A stretch of DNA of 64,000 bases, taken from NCBI RefSeq assembly GCF_048128805.1, contig NC_136020.1:8763653-8827652 (forward strand). Direction: 5' to 3'. This DNA comes from Centroberyx gerrardi. Lineage: Eukaryota > Chordata > Actinopteri > Beryciformes > Berycidae. Shown piece by piece: positions 1 through 27,318 of this stretch. Position 1 is the first letter of the stretch. Every line of letters begins with the position of its first letter. The notes beneath the pieces were generated by a model. The model was given only the letters and a program-made list of their open reading frames with translations, ran no database searches and had not been told where the DNA came from. The translations under genes and the position numbers were made by a program.

Positions 1-510
1 ATGTTGCTGCTTCCTCATTTTATATCTTTTGGAGTTTAAATTTGAACAGTGAACAGTGATAGAGAAGTAATTAATTGCCCCTGTTATTCTCACAGCACAT
101 ATAAAACTGTCATGGGGCATCACATCTGTTTCCCTGTCTCCCTTCCTCCCATGCGTTTGTTACTACATGCTAAGTAGTCATCTAACTTATTCATTAATTC
201 CCCCATTCATGCGTCATTGTTGCTCACGTGGCAATAGGTTGTTTAGCCTATAGTTCCTTAGTTTGTCAAATATATTTAGAAATGATGGCATTTTCTGTAT
301 TTTATTTTGTTTTTCTGCTTCAAATTATTGAGATATGGCTCTTTCAATGTGTAGCAGCTACACATCTAGCAGCTGAAGACTCATTTATTCAAACTGGCCT
401 TTGGCTCGCCTCGTGCTGTCTAGTGTTTGTATTTTGTGTGTTATGTTTTATTGTTTGTTTCTTTTTACTGTATTTATGGTCTTTATTTTTATTTTTAACA
501 ATTTTACTCT

Positions 511-590
511 TGTGAAGCACTTTGTGACCTTGCTCTGTGAAAGGTGCTATACTAAATAAACTTTTACTTACTTACTTACTTTTACTTGAA
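511..590 (+). repeat. L2-type LINE/SINE 3' tail with (TTAC)n
   Basis: GTGAAGCACTTTGTGACCTT, then GTGCTATACTAAATAAA, then TTAC repeats, is the well-known 3' tail of fish L2-like LINEs and the SINEs that borrow it. It lies in the pacsin2 intron left of the first visible exon. The rest of 1-985 shows no exon. Confidence 0.65.
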
Positions 591-985
591 TCCTTAGTGA
601 CAACTATCAAGAAGAACTACAAGACATATTTTCAATTTGCGGCAAGTGTCATGAAACCATGATGTCATATTCTCAGGGGAGAAGTTGTACTCCTCGCTTC
701 ATAACTACCTTACATGTCCAACTCTGAGCCTGGACTATTTTTAGTCCTAGTCAAACTTTCAGTGCTATTCCTAGAGTGATCCTGAGACGCTTGATAAATA
801 CGGCCCTGGTCGGCATGCTGGCCCTGATAATAGTAGTATTAAAGCTAAAAGTTGTGTGTCAGCTCCTTATTGTTCTGGCCCTGACACATTTTGGCATGGC
901 ATTTTGAGGTTGGTGAAAAGTGATGTTTCAGCAGCGGTGGTAATGTTGATGATAATGATGGCGGTGGTTGTGGTGAAATCCACAG

Positions 986-10042
<9,057 letters not shown>

Positions 10043-11989
10043 TAAAGTTGACAAGCAAGTAAATGTGAAGAAAGAAGAAGAAAGTAGGGCGTTGAGTAAT
10101 GATGGTGCGGCTGGGAAGAGGGAAGGCTTGGCCTTATTTTCAACCCTTTTCTACCTGTGCCCCCCTTCTGGTGACGACTGGACTTGGTTGGGAGAGGGAC
10201 AGAAAAGAGGGGTTGCAGATTATAAAAGGACCACTCCAGATCTTGTGGCTTGCTACCTACAGGTTGACCCTCCTAGAAACTAAGTACGAAAGTGGAAATT
10301 AACCACATCCAGTATACCCTGAATACAAAGTTTTCAGGTGATTCCAAGCGGGGGAGATTCACATTAATCTCATAGAGAAAAGATAGCTGTCACTGTAAGA
10401 TGACTAATGTTATTCAGAGCCACAGATGTCTTAGAATCCCATTTATGCTGTTACAAAAAAAACATAGCTATTCAAGTATATATAATGTAAGACTCAAGTT
10501 GAAATCTATGTGTGAATTTATATATTGTTTAAAAGAAACACTGGGATGACAGTCTGACAAAGCATCTTGCAATGTTACGTGATACCTGCAACCTAAATAT
10601 GCAAGCCAGTGTGGATTCATCAAGGGAGATGTCCCTCTTTATAACCACAACTAGCTATTATTTGAGGTATGAAAGCATTTCTGAAGTTGGAGTTTTCTGC
10701 CTGTTAGAATCCAGTCCATATATGTTCATTATTTGGTCTTCTGATATTAACTTTGGACAAAAAAAGGCCCTGATGTTGAGAGTAGTGTAAGATTTAACTT
10801 GCTTTTAAACTAGTTATTACATGGGTCTGCCATTCCTTTCAGGATTTTTAATTTTTCTGGTTATTATATAATGAATGATTGCGACCAGTAGAGCCTTATC
10901 CTAACATTGTCTTCATCTGGTTCATCTGTTCCTCTAGTTACTGCAATTGAATGTACACTCACTGATTGTAATGGCTCACCTGTTGATTGTTCACTTTTGC
11001 TGATGTTTTTGCAACCACTGAACAACTGTCCCAGAACAAGTGTGCTTAATAATCCTTTCACGCAAATCTCTTCACCCTCTGTCGATTGTAGATTGTAATT
11101 CTTATGAGTGTCGTCAAATCTTTTTCATTTTCTTAGTTTTCCTTTAACGCTCTGAATGTTTCTCAAAAAGGTTATCTCACTTGAAGATCCATGTTTTCAT
11201 TTTCTCACTTGATGTCAAATGCCAAGCTATGGGAGAATATTTTATTGTTTCCTTTTTGAAAATATGTTACAAGTTAAGCAATAAAATCACAGCCAAGTAT
11301 GGTATTTCACAGGTCTGCGTTAAAGGTGTTTATACCTGCGTGTAAATAGCATAGAACATATTAGAACAATTGAAGCATTGAGATCAGGTGATATTTAGTT
11401 GGAAATTGAAGACTGTTAATTTATGATGCCGCAAGTGCTTTTGTTCTACTCTTGTTAGAATGCTGTGATTGAAAATCAGTTTGTACAATAATTGAGTGTT
11501 TTATGGCAAATGTCCCATGAATCTATTATTTTGTTATATTTGTAAATATGATTATTTCTTTCTTTTACAGAGGGCCATACTCCTTATTGAATTAATCAAC
11601 AAATATCTAATTAATTGGTGAAAGTTGTTTTTTTCTAAATTGTTTCTTAGAAGCTATGGAATGAATCGATATGCCTATTTTCATAACTTTAACACATTAG
11701 TCCTGATCGTCAACTATTTTGTAGGCCTGCCCTGTTGGGGAGTTGAATTGCAGGCTCTTTTCAGTTGTGTAAGCTCCAGATCCATTCATTAATTGCGTAC
11801 AGATGATGATCATTTGAATTAAGACTTTATTTGATGCCTTTAACTGCAGCAGGAGAGGAAGATGAATTTAGTTGTCTGTTATATAGTGAGGAAGGAGAGG
11901 TTTTGCCACATTTTCAGGGCACGCTGTCTACAGAACACAGCAACAGCTATACTTGCACAGTTCAGTTTGTAAATGTTGTCCCACAACAT

Positions 11990-11995
11990 AATAAA
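11990..11995 (+). terminator. pacsin2: Likely distal poly(A) signal of pacsin2
   Basis: AATAAA followed by T-rich sequence, about 1.95 kb past the stop codon and before the arfgap3 promoter. A second AATAAA at 11280-11285 is an alternative. Confidence 0.45.
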
Positions 11996-12260
11996 TGAAT
12001 TTAATGGAAAATATATGTTTTTCTCTCGTCCATCATTTGATATGGGTAACATGTTTAGAATACATTTTGTTCTCTCTGTCTAACATTACCTTTCATTTAT
12101 CATTATAAGCCACCCTAACTGGCATTAAAATGCTTAAATTTAACTCAATGAAACTTGCAGACACCCTGGAGTATTGCCACAGAACCACATCACTGGTCTG
12201 AATTTAAACTACATTACCCAGAAAGCCTCGCTACAATAACATAACCACCTGTCATTATTG

Positions 12261-12270
12261 ACCAATCAGA
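12261..12270 (+). promoter_or_regulatory. arfgap3: CCAAT box upstream of arfgap3
   Basis: ACCAATCAGA lies about 110 bases upstream of the arfgap3 ATG, followed by CTGACGTG, a CRE-like half site. No TATA box is apparent. The spacing fits a proximal promoter of a housekeeping gene; function is inferred. Confidence 0.45.
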
Positions 12271-12378
12271 GTCAGACCATGGTGTTCTCCTACTGACGTG
12301 TCGCATAGAGGCTATTAATGAGCAAAAACAGCTGATTTTCATGCTACTTTGCTATCAGGTGTTACCAACAGGTAGAAA

Positions 12379-17618
<5,240 letters not shown>

Positions 17619-20600
17619 GTTCATTGTGTGTCCCCACTTGGGCTCAACCTCCACAGTCGTCGTCCTCTGTTAACAGAGTTGTAACTTTCCCAGTGAGTGG
17701 TGGCTACTCATCCAGGGGGAGAGAGAGATAAAGAGAAAGATGACCCAGTGCTGTTAGCAAACATGCTCTACAACAGCATCGCAAATTCCAAACAAAACTA
17801 GTATGCATCTATATATCTATATCTAGTTTTGTATCATTGGATATATTGTAGCTATATGTATATAACGGCAGTTTGAGTGAAAATGACCGAAGCACAATAC
17901 GTAGGGTAGAATTCCGCTCCCCTGCAGGCATCTTGAAGGAAGATTTTTGTGTACAGTACAGTGGTGACGAATATTTAGACTGCAGTGTATTGTTTAGTTT
18001 GCTTTGAGGTCTTGGGGTTTGAATATTTAGAAATGTGTAGCAATCTTAGAAAGTTTCTGGTGTAATCATGGTATTAAGAAGGAGGGATTTGCTTTTTGAT
18101 TTCCTTTATTTGATGAGGTCAGAACCTAAGAGCAAAGTAAGGGAGAAATGTAATTGCTGGTATTTAATTGGTTTACAAAGTTTTTCTTTTGGCAGTTTGA
18201 ACCTTCCCATTCATCACATGCGCCTTGTGTTGTCTTGCATTTTTTGTTTTTTTGTTTTTTTGCACATTCCCAGAAGGTTTGAAAGTGTCTTTTCCGTCCC
18301 CAAAGTGCACTTATATTTACTCTTCCACACAGGACCAAAACATAATAACGAGGCCTTAGGGGGACCAGTGGTTTATTTTCTCAACTGAGTATATTGTCAC
18401 TGATGTAGATGTTGAGGATGTTGGTATTGCTTCACTGTAATAGGCAAGCTTCACCTGCCAATCGTTTTTTTGTTTGTTTGATTGTTTTTTGTGTAGCCCA
18501 TGTGTCTGTAGTTATAAAGGACAGGATGACACTGAGCCTAAGCAGCTAGTGAACTCTAAGTAATAAGAAGCAACTGAGAAGGCGACCAACTTCAAATCAA
18601 TAGTCGTAGCACTAGAACGACCCTGCTTGGTGCAGGTCAGTTACACTACTTTTGTTAAATGAAATTTATTCTCTCATTAGACACTTTAAGACTTTGTTTC
18701 CAAGGTATATATGGTTGCCTCATAGATTTATTAGGTTATAATTTGGGAGGCTTCTCTGATGATGTTATTGGTTTGTGTAGCTGGCTTTTGCTGGAATTCA
18801 TGTTAGGACATCTGTGGTGAATTCCTAGGTTGAATCCACTTTGTGTATATCATTTTACGGCGTATACATGTAGATTCTTGAGGTCTAGGATTTCCTGATG
18901 CAGTGTAACCTCTCCACAACTTTCAGACCCCAGTGTAACTCGAAGTATATGTGCATTTTCCAACCTTATATACATAGAATATGAATGTAAACAAACCCTT
19001 TAAAGCTTCAATGTTCATTTAAAACTTTTGTTGCTGTAACATACTGCCAGTCCTAGTACCAAGAGCAGAGTCATGTCTTTAATTGATGCAAATGAATGTG
19101 AACAAAGGCAGTAGCGGGACAAAAATAGTACTGCAGGTGGTGCTATACTGTGATTTGGGATTTGACCTTTAAGTGATAGGAAAGCTTGGTGTCCATGGCT
19201 TTGGTATGGAGTAACTATGCCTCACGCTTCAGCATTTAGGTGGAAGTTTGCCATGATGCCAAAAAAAATGCTAATTCAGATATCTAATAGTGCACAGTTA
19301 AGACTGCACATTTAAAAATTCAGATTGGGCACAAGAAAATTACATCACTGACCAATTTTAGGCGTAGTTTGTTATTCTGCAAGTTCTACATCCTTCAGTG
19401 ACCAAATATTTGTTTAATCCATCACTGTATGCCTTAGTCCAAAGAACTCTGATTCACACACCCTAAATGCAATATTGTGGAGTAATGTAGTTACCTTTTA
19501 TGCATATAATTTGTTGGAAATTGCACGTGGCAGCTTTTGCTTGAATGTACTGTATTGCAATCTTTGCCTCTAAATTGACAGTGCGTCTACCTTAGAGATA
19601 AGCTTCATTGAGTTCTTTGTAAGATTGTTCAGTCTGACAGTCTGCTGTTTGCTGTTCTGAATATTGTTAAATGTTACATAGAGAAATAGCAGCCTGTGTA
19701 ATTTGCATGGCCTCTGTAGTATTAGGATACAACCTGAATATAAGATAGCATATGGCTACTGAACCCATTCATTAAGTAATAATGGGCTAACAGAGTTGTT
19801 CCATAAAAACTGTATATTACGCTATGAACAGCTACATACAGTGCTGCTTAGGGCTTTGGATTACCGTTTAAAGAAAGCTATAATTGATAATAGAATTTTG
19901 ACAATTTTGGACACTCAAAATGTAATTAATTTTTTTGGAAAAATGTAATTGTTCACATGCCAAATAAATGGTTTGTGCCTAAGCTCTTCTGTTTATGAAT
20001 GATTTTTTTCTCCCTGCATAGCATTAGGCCATGTCCTTCTCTGTATGTACTTTCCTTCATCATGTCATTACTAGTAATTGCAAGACCATTGCCTTTGCGC
20101 CACAAATGCGTAAACCTTAAGCAGCTCTAAGGCTTTAAGTAATGTGTGGCCGGCCAACCAGAACATTTGGACAAGACAAATGGTCCGTCCAGACAACATT
20201 AGTCCAGCATGGACAGCTTCAGGACAGAATCTGATGCTGGCAGCCGCTTACGTGGCTGACGCGTTTGCAGTCTTCACGAGCTGTCGGGAATATGGTAGTT
20301 ACGACTGGAGCGCACTTGAACGGCGAAAAAAGCATACGACTGAGAAAATCGGGATTTTATCTAACACCAGAGTTTCCAATATGTGACGTTTGGGGGAAAG
20401 AACATTGAAGCTGTGTCAACAATTGACGGTAAACGTAATCTGTTATACCACTTTGACTAATAAATTAATTAAATCATCAATTAAATGGTTGATGCTAATA
20501 TGCAAATTTTCTTCTCTTCGTTCTGCTACTACAGCACAAAGTAGTCCTGCACCGCTTGACCGCTTATAAAATAAAACAACATCCACCACAAAACTTTTTG

Positions 20601-20936
20601 TTACATTATTTCTGACCAAAAGCACTTGAATAATTGGTCTTTGTATTTACGAGCTTTGGACGAGCACTTGAAAGCCTCATTTTTTCAAGGAGCAGGGTAG
20701 AGGATTCTGGATGGGACAACCGGCCGTACAGCGGCTGCATACGCATAACTTAGTATTTAATTATTTAGTAGGACTATTATTATTTTCGTATTCGACATTA
20801 TGAATTTATTTGTGAATGGAGTTTCTTATTTTACTTTGCAACGAAACGTATAGCCGGCTAGACCTTTCCTGCTAGGCCTGTTGAATTCCTTTACAGTGGA
20901 AGTTGCCAAGTCCAAACAGTGTGTCACTGTGCTAAA
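17619..20936 (+). other. arfgap3 3' UTR and arfgap3-ikbip spacer
   Basis: Long AT-rich 3' UTR of arfgap3, probably ending after AATAAA at 19963-19968 (about 2.35 kb). From about 20140 the sequence becomes GC-richer and holds the ikbip upstream region. No coding exon or tRNA is seen. Confidence 0.55.
19963..19968 (+). terminator. arfgap3: Likely poly(A) signal of arfgap3
   Basis: AATAAA followed within 30 bases by a GT/T-rich stretch; the last such signal before the ikbip upstream region. Confidence 0.5.
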
Positions 20937-21437
20937 ATGCCTAATGAAGTGAAGCAGAGAAAGAAGACTCAGTCACCAAAACAAAGTGACGAATTGTCCG
21001 AAACGTCGGCTGCAAATGGCAAAGATGAAGCGCAAAAAGTGAAAACGGCAGTCGGAAACAACGCAGGACCAAATAAAGCGTCTTCGTCCCTGGACCTTAA
21101 AAGCGTAATGTGCGTATTGTCGCTTGCAGCATGTGGAGCTTTAACTTGGTAAGTCGACTACCAGCAAGATGTCATTACTAATTTCAGAGAGAGTTTTTGC
21201 CGTGTTTTTTCCAGCTAAAGTGTTTGCTCACTGACTCTGTCTTTCTGGGTTTCAGGGTGGTGCTACAACAGAATGAAAGGTTTTCTGAAATAGAGGAAAA
21301 GTACAAGCTTTTACATGGGAAGACTGCAAGTCTGTTCGACATGGAACAGGAAGTTCTCAAGGTTTCTAAAAAGGTACGTTTGATTTAGAGTGGAGCAGGC
21401 CTGGTTTCCGTGATGTGCTTTGGGGGGTGGGGGCTTG

Positions 21438-21484
<47 letters not shown>

Positions 21485-22732
21485 GTGGGGGAGGGTGGGG
21501 GCGTAAGGAAATGAGTGTAGCTGGTGAAATGTCTCTGCACATACATTTCATTAGAGTGTGTGTGTGTGTGTGTATTTTGAAAGTGTAAGAATAAGTACTT
21601 CCAATTGTGTACAAGTTCTCCCTCTCTTGCATGCCAACCTTCTTTACATCCCCTCTCACATTTGTTCTCTGCTCTTCACACACATTGTTTTCTTGCGGTT
21701 CACTTATTGTATAGACTGCCTGTGTGTATGCATGAGCTTTTCCTCCTGTATTGTGTATGAGTACTGAGGACCGTAGAGCTCCCACAGAAACAGCCCTCCT
21801 GTTTTGTGTTGCGGCTGCAGCTTGCCGCCTCTGAGGATGACCTACAGGAGGCGCTCTCCACCGTCTCCCTGGCAACAAGACTCCAACAGGACATCTCCAC
21901 CCTCCACGCCGCCGTCATGGCGATGCAGGCCGAGGAGAACTCCGCCTCCCGCGACCTGCAGGCGGTCAACGGCCACTTCCTCAACGTGACGGAGACGTGG
22001 CAGGGACGTCTGGCTGCCGTCACCTCTGACCTGGCCGCCCTCAAGGCCGAGTCACGGGAGGCGCACGGCGGAGCCACCGAGCGGGTGAACGAGGCCGAGC
22101 GGAGAGCCCGGTCGCTGGCCGAGAGGCTGGAGGAGCTGGAGGACAGCACCAGGAGGAACGCCCGCGCCCTGGAGCGCACCGAGGAAGAGGACGCCAAGCG
22201 GGCGCAGGACCATCTGGACTGGAACACCAAGCAGATCCACAAGCTGGAGGAGCAGGTCGGCAGCCTCGCCCGCAGGGAGGCCGAGCTCAGCACCCAGCTG
22301 CAGGAGCACATCCCCAGGGCGCAGCAGTGCGAAACGCACCTGCCGGAGGTGGAGGACGCGGTGCGCTCCATCCTGAGGCTGGGGGGCGACCTGAGCGGGG
22401 CGGAGAAGAGGCTGGAGGAGGTCACGCTGCAGGTGTTCGGGACTGAGGACAGCATGCTGAAAGCGCTCAACGAAATCCTCGAGATCAGACAGGAGCTGGA
22501 CACCCTCCATGCCCAAAACAGCATCCTCAAGATGAAGAATGAGTTGTCAGTGGTTAAAGAGGCTGTCCGTGAACTCACCATGGTGCTGAGGGGTGACCGG
22601 GTCGACAGCCAGGAAGACTCCGGCACTCTGGAGTTGGAAGGATGGAAAGACGAGGAGACAGAGGAGGAGTGGGAAAAATATGACCTGGATGAGCCATATC
22701 AACCTCTTCCTGATGATGACCTCACTGAATGA
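20937..22732 (+). CDS. ikbip: IKBIP (IKBKB-interacting protein), isoform with long terminal exon
   Basis: ER type II membrane coiled-coil protein; the human protein is known as a p53-induced IKK-beta interactor. Exons: 20937-21148, 21256-21373, 21821-22732 (stop TGA), 413 aa. Exon 1 encodes a Lys/Ser-rich cytosolic tail and a single membrane span (about residues 56-76, VMCVLSLAACGALTW then VVLQ). Exon 2 starts the coiled coil (QQNERFSEIEEKYKLL). The 912-nt exon encodes a long Arg/Glu-rich coiled coil with one NVT glycosylation sequon (FLNVTETWQ) and an acidic tail (DEETEEEWEKYDLDEP). The ATG at 20937 is preferred over an upstream in-frame GTG. The long exon is markedly GC-richer than its surroundings, so its antisense frames are also open; those are shadows. 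An AATAAA at 23291 suits this 3' end. Confidence 0.85.
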
Positions 22733-24810
22733 TGTCATTGTTTTCAATCCACTAGGGAAAGGAGTGGCCCTGTCCTTCCATTAGCTCTAAAAGGCTGTTC
22801 AACTTCAGTATTAATGTTTAGTAAAATGTGTATCTCAATTTAATGTCAGAAAATTGTGGCCATTTATTTATATGTATTACTCACAGTAGCCTGCTTTGAC
22901 CAGCAATTCAGGCATACAGGTACTGTATTACATAAGTACAATCTAAGAATCATTGAAATATTTTAATGGGTTGGTTAATATGTAGTGATACATTTTGTTT
23001 TGTGTAGCAATTTTAGGAAAATGTGCCTCATAACTCTCCATAAGCAATCAATCACTGGCATTTGCATTGCTGCAAGCAATATCTGTTCCAATATCTGTGC
23101 CACTTTTGCCAGATATAACTGTAAAACTATTTGTCCACTCCACATTTCTCAGTAATTATTGCTTTGTTGAAAGTCAAAATATTTATACACTGTATCATGA
23201 ATCTACATTAAATGTTTTTTTCAAATTTTTGTCAGCATTTGGGTGTCACCTGTTGAAAGCACGACAATCATTTCATCACTGAGTTTATTTAATAAAATCA
23301 CATTTTTAGTAAAAAGGCTCTCATTTATTTTCTGTTTATTTGTTTCTGTTTTTTTCTTTTATGTACTGGATAACTACTTTCTCTACTGTGTTTCTTCTTA
23401 AAGGAAACCATATATTTCTAATATTTTCAGGAGGCTTCGTCCCATTATATCTTTTAATGTATGACTGCTTTCATTAAGCTTCCCTTCAGTTAAGTCTCCT
23501 GTATGAAATGGCTGTTGTACCTCTCATCCACATATGTCCCGTTTCAGTGTGAGAGCGTCCAGGTGATGCTGGAGGGTCTGGGGGGTCAGCGGGGGGCTCT
23601 GCGGCCCCAGCTGGAGGGTTTGGAGCAGGACGTGCACCAGCTGAAGGACTGGGCCTCTGGGCTGACTGAGAAACGAGATCAGCTCCAGACCAGCCTGATG
23701 GCGCTGAGGGACGCCGTGGGACAGATCGAAGAACGCACCTCCGCCATCACCAAGGACATCGCCAACAAGGTTTGTCAGATGCTTTGCTACTGACATGGAG
23801 CATTGTTGCTTGCTAAAAAGGGAAGATGGGCAGTCCACTCACCTTTTGTGTTGTTTATAGACCGTGGGAAGGGCACAGTAGGGGATAAAGCTCTGGCGGG
23901 ATTTGATTCAAGGCCACATGTGATACCAAAGCCGGGGGACTTAACCACTCCACTATATTTGGGCACAACATAGAATATTTCAAAAGTGGGTCACTTTGTT
24001 TTCCAGGTACAAAATGTACACAATACAACATGAAAAAAGTGATGAACATGAGAAAATATTTACTGAGTAATCACACAGGCCACTAAAGCTGCATGAGGTC
24101 AGCAGCTCCAAATGTCAGTGAGAGGTGACTGGAAAAGTGCCTTTAAATGGGTCTCTCTCTATCTCTGTTCTTCTACCCTCCTGTCTACGATCATCCTCCA
24201 GGTGGCCTCGGTGAGGACGGATGTGCGAAGGATGGACGGCCTGCAGTCCGAGGTGGAGTCTCTGCTGACTCAGGTGGGAGAGCTGGAAGACAAGACCGCC
24301 CAGGCCGAGCGCAGCATGGTCAAACGCATCGGGGATCTGCTGGCCGGCAGCATCGACCGAGTCTCCGGCCTCCGCGCTTCGTCCGAACGCAACACCCAGG
24401 CCATAGACCAGCTCCGCCGACGCATCCCAGAGCTCGTCACCGCCGACAGGCAGATCTCAGAGCGCTTGAGGGAGCTAGAGAGCGGCCGCGCCCGCCTCAT
24501 CAGGACCGTGACCTTTGCCGGTGACCTCAAACCGAAGGTCGCTGCCATTAAGCGGGACTTTGGGGTGTTTGAGCCTCAGCTGTCAGACCTGACCCTTCGG
24601 ATAGGGCGGTTAGCAGAGGATCTGACCAAAAGAGAGCAGGACATTGCTGAGCTTAGACAGACATTGGCTAACCTCGATGCGGTAGAGGGGGATTTGGGTG
24701 TTACAACTAAACAGGTTAGTGAAATAGCTGATATATCAGATGTGGAAGAGATGCTTTTACAGGCCAACGTGAGCAAGGCTCTTCCACAAACTCAGCCGAG
24801 TGGAGAGTGA
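20937..24810 (+). CDS. ikbip: IKBIP, alternative isoform using downstream 3' exons
   Basis: Same first two exons (20937-21148, 21256-21373) spliced in phase 0 to 23548-23769 and 24202-24810 (stop TGA), giving 386 aa. This C-terminus resembles the main human IKBIP isoform of 350 aa: VRTDVRRMDGL, MVKRIGDLLAGSIDR, RTVTFAGDLKPKV, DLTLRIGRLAEDL and IADISDVEE all have recognisable human counterparts. It therefore decides the gene identity. Both the long exon at 21821 and the exon at 23548 start in phase 0 after exon 2, so the two 3' ends are mutually exclusive choices with separate stops and separate poly(A) signals (23291 versus 24881 and 24905). The family is known for alternative 3' exons; use in this species is inferred from the open frames and splice sites. 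Confidence 0.9.
21441..21479 (+). repeat. (TG)n in ikbip intron 2
   Basis: About 19 TG units followed by a GA/G-rich patch; a second shorter run lies at 21554-21573. Confidence 0.95.
23291..23296 (+). terminator. ikbip: Poly(A) signal for the ikbip long-exon isoform
   Basis: AATAAA about 560 bases past the TGA at 22732 and upstream of the alternative exon at 23548, as expected for a composite alternative terminal exon. T-rich sequence follows. Confidence 0.55.
23862..23970 (-). mobile_element. tRNA-derived SINE fragment in ikbip intron
   Basis: The minus strand reads TAGTGGAGTGGTTAAGTC followed by TTGAATCAAATCCCG, an A-box/B-box pair of the same family as the copies in bltp3b. Heavily diverged. 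It lies between the two downstream ikbip exons. Confidence 0.45.
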
Positions 24811-24880
24811 TGAAGCTTTTGGTTTCGGTCAGCGATGAAGTGTGTTAAACTGTCATACTGCTGTTTGAAGGTTTTACTCA

Positions 24881-24910
24881 AATAAACCTTTATAGTACCA
24901 GTTTAATAAA
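24881..24910 (+). terminator. ikbip: Paired poly(A) signals for the ikbip downstream isoform
   Basis: Two AATAAA hexamers (24881 and 24905) lie 70-95 bases past the TGA at 24810, giving a very short 3' UTR. Confidence 0.6.
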
Positions 24911-26900
24911 TATGAAACTTTGGTTACCAAGCCTTCAAGCCCTAAACTGGGCCGGATACTTCTGAAACTCTGACTGGGAAATATGAACAGAGATAATGAA
25001 AATAATCTAGCATCTAGTTCTTCAACATTTAAAAGGGTTGTAAGTCTATTTCTGAATTGTGCCTTTGGCTAAGGAAGCTGTTAGCGTCAGTGTTCTTCAA
25101 AGTGTCTCCTTTGATGGTGCCTGTTCAACAATAATGGAATGTGCTTGTAAAGGAGTGGCATCACTCATTGTGAGTGACAGGTCCTGTTAGTCCACATTGG
25201 GGTTAGACCGATATATCTGTTTGCTGATATTAGCCTTTTATTAAAAATCAGCTATCAGCCAGTCAGTGTCGTCCTCCTCCAATATGATGGATATGATGCA
25301 ATATGCTGTTCGATTACATATTTATTGTACAGTTGATCAATACTACACTGTTTGTCTATGGGAGGACCGTAACTAAATTGTAATGCAACATTTTGACCTG
25401 ATTCCACAGTGTTACTTTGATTATTTTCCTGGGTTACAAAGGAGAGTTTTAGTGTCCTATGGTCTAAATGCTGTTTCAGAGACTTTTTCACCTTTCCACT
25501 TTCCACTAAAATCTGGGGGACTCTGAAAACTTGCAATATTTTAGCAAAATGAAAATGATCACCTTTAAAGATATTGAATGAAGCCCATAAAAAAGCCCAT
25601 ATTGGGCGAACCCTATCATTGTAATATCACCTGAAGTCCCAGAGTTTCCTCTTTCTCAGATATCAAAGTCGGAGCAAATTTACTGCGGCTTTGTACTTTT
25701 AACTGCATAACAGACTTCTTGGTTTACTTGCATCCTGGACAAAAGCTCGGGATGCCCTTGCCTCTACATGGCTCTCCACCTTAACTATGGTATTTTTACA
25801 GTGTTCATAATCATTCAAATACATTCCTGCCATACAGAAGATTTCGTTGCTGTACTGTTTGCTCTGGTGCTGTAGCCGCCCACACATAGCCCCAGGTGTT
25901 GTACAGGAGGCACATAGCTGAAGGAGAACACCTGGAAGAGAGCTACGTAACAGCACAGAACCAAAAACCCAACACAGCATCAATGCATAAATCATCCAAA
26001 GAGCAAATTACATGTTTTTTTTTTATCTGGTACCATGAGTAGACTGCAGATGAAAGAGCTGAACTGACACACCTGGGATTCAGCGACAGTCTGGCATTAT
26101 GAAGCGGATTGCACAGTGAGGTAGAGACTCATTTGCTTAACTCTACACTGCCAAGGCTTTACTCTTGTTAAAGATTACTGTACAAACAGCGTAGTGTTGT
26201 CTAACCGTCACAATGCTTGTATAATACTCAAATTCTCAATGTTTGGTTTGAATACATTGAGCTTTGTGTGAGAACGTCTCTGGTGAAAACCTCTCTGGTG
26301 AACATGAGTTGCACACTAAATATGAATTGTGTAATTGAGGTGGAATCCAGAATTGGGTTTAAAATGATGAAATCAACCCCAGGCTATATCACGCCTACCA
26401 ACAGTTAATCCTAAATTTTCATTCCCACCACAGATGGAAGAGTAATGGCTGCTAAACCAAAGCAACAAATTATATTTCACAAACTCCATGCAGGGTTTTG
26501 TAATTAAATACTAGATTTAGTTATTAATGAAGCATTGTTGTCCACGTTTGGTCCATATCTTTGTCAGGAAATCAGCTGAGTCGTCATTTAGAGTAATGGG
26601 GGAGATGAGAACATGGGTCTGCAGCTGAAAGATTTGTTAGAATACTGATGAGTCATCTAATTCAGGGATTACTTCAGGAAATAAAAGGGAGGGTAGCAAC
26701 CCTACCAAACAGCTTACACTATTAAATATATTGCCTGGTATTATATCTTAATTTGTCAAGGTAATTAAGAGCGAAAACAACTTTTTACTTCCCCTCTACA
26801 CCTCTTCCTATGTTTAACAAATCACCCACAAGGTAGAAGAGCTGCAAGAGATATGCATGCACACCAACAAATAAGTGCACAGCATGGGGTTGATAGAGTT
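24911..26900. other. Spacer between the 3' ends of ikbip and ckap4
   Basis: About 2 kb between convergent genes. It holds a decayed MITE-like element at 25198-25615 and otherwise AT-rich sequence in which I see no exon or RNA gene. Confidence 0.5.
25198..25615. mobile_element. Decayed MITE-like element
   Basis: Left end TGGGGTTAGACCGATAT and, on the complementary strand at the right end, TAGGGTTCGCCCAATAT are imperfect inverted repeats about 415 bp apart. No clear target duplication remains. The ends resemble the GATAT-containing termini of fish hAT-type MITEs. Confidence 0.35.
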
Positions 26901-26906
26901 TTTATT
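26901..26906 (-). terminator. ckap4: Poly(A) signal of ckap4
   Basis: AATAAA on the minus strand (TTTATT on plus), about 415 bases beyond the ckap4 stop codon, giving a moderate 3' UTR that ends before ikbip is reached. Confidence 0.55.
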
Positions 26907-27318
26907 TTTGTAACAAAAAATGCAGTGAGTAAACCATCATGCTCAACAGGAGCTTATTGCATTTGGGTTTCAAGAAACGGCCTTGGCACAGAAAGACTAG
27001 CACAACAATAACATTAGAAGGAAAAAAAAACTACAGTGCAGTATGAGTGTGGACTTGAATTCACAAAACAGCAGTCCACCTCTGCCCCTCTCCCCTGACT
27101 CAACCCAATCCCAATTTCCCATCTTTTTTTTCTCTACCTACATAAAATGTGCAACATCATGACATCAACAATCAAGTTCAAAAGAAAGACAATTCTTTTT
27201 AGTTTCTCTCCATGAAAATAGGAAGAGTGGGTAATGTCACCTTGTAGGATTCATTATTGTCCATGTATGGCAACAGGATGTTTGAGTTTTGCGATGTCAC
27301 ATTGCTACCTGGAGACTC

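Larger units (their letters stand above)
10043..12378 (+). other. pacsin2 3' UTR and pacsin2-arfgap3 spacer
   Basis: No coding exon is seen. The 3' UTR of pacsin2 probably runs to AATAAA at 11280 or 11990. An AATAAA at 10041-10046 overlaps the TAA stop itself. From about 12180 the arfgap3 promoter begins. Otherwise AT-rich sequence without recognisable repeats. Confidence 0.6.

Noticed and set aside
228-515. Hydrophobic 95-codon frame
   Set aside because: AT-rich intron sequence merging into an L2 tail; no family features.
22052-22516. Antisense open frames inside the long ikbip exon
   Set aside because: A by-product of high GC in the coding strand; no start context, splice sites or family similarity.
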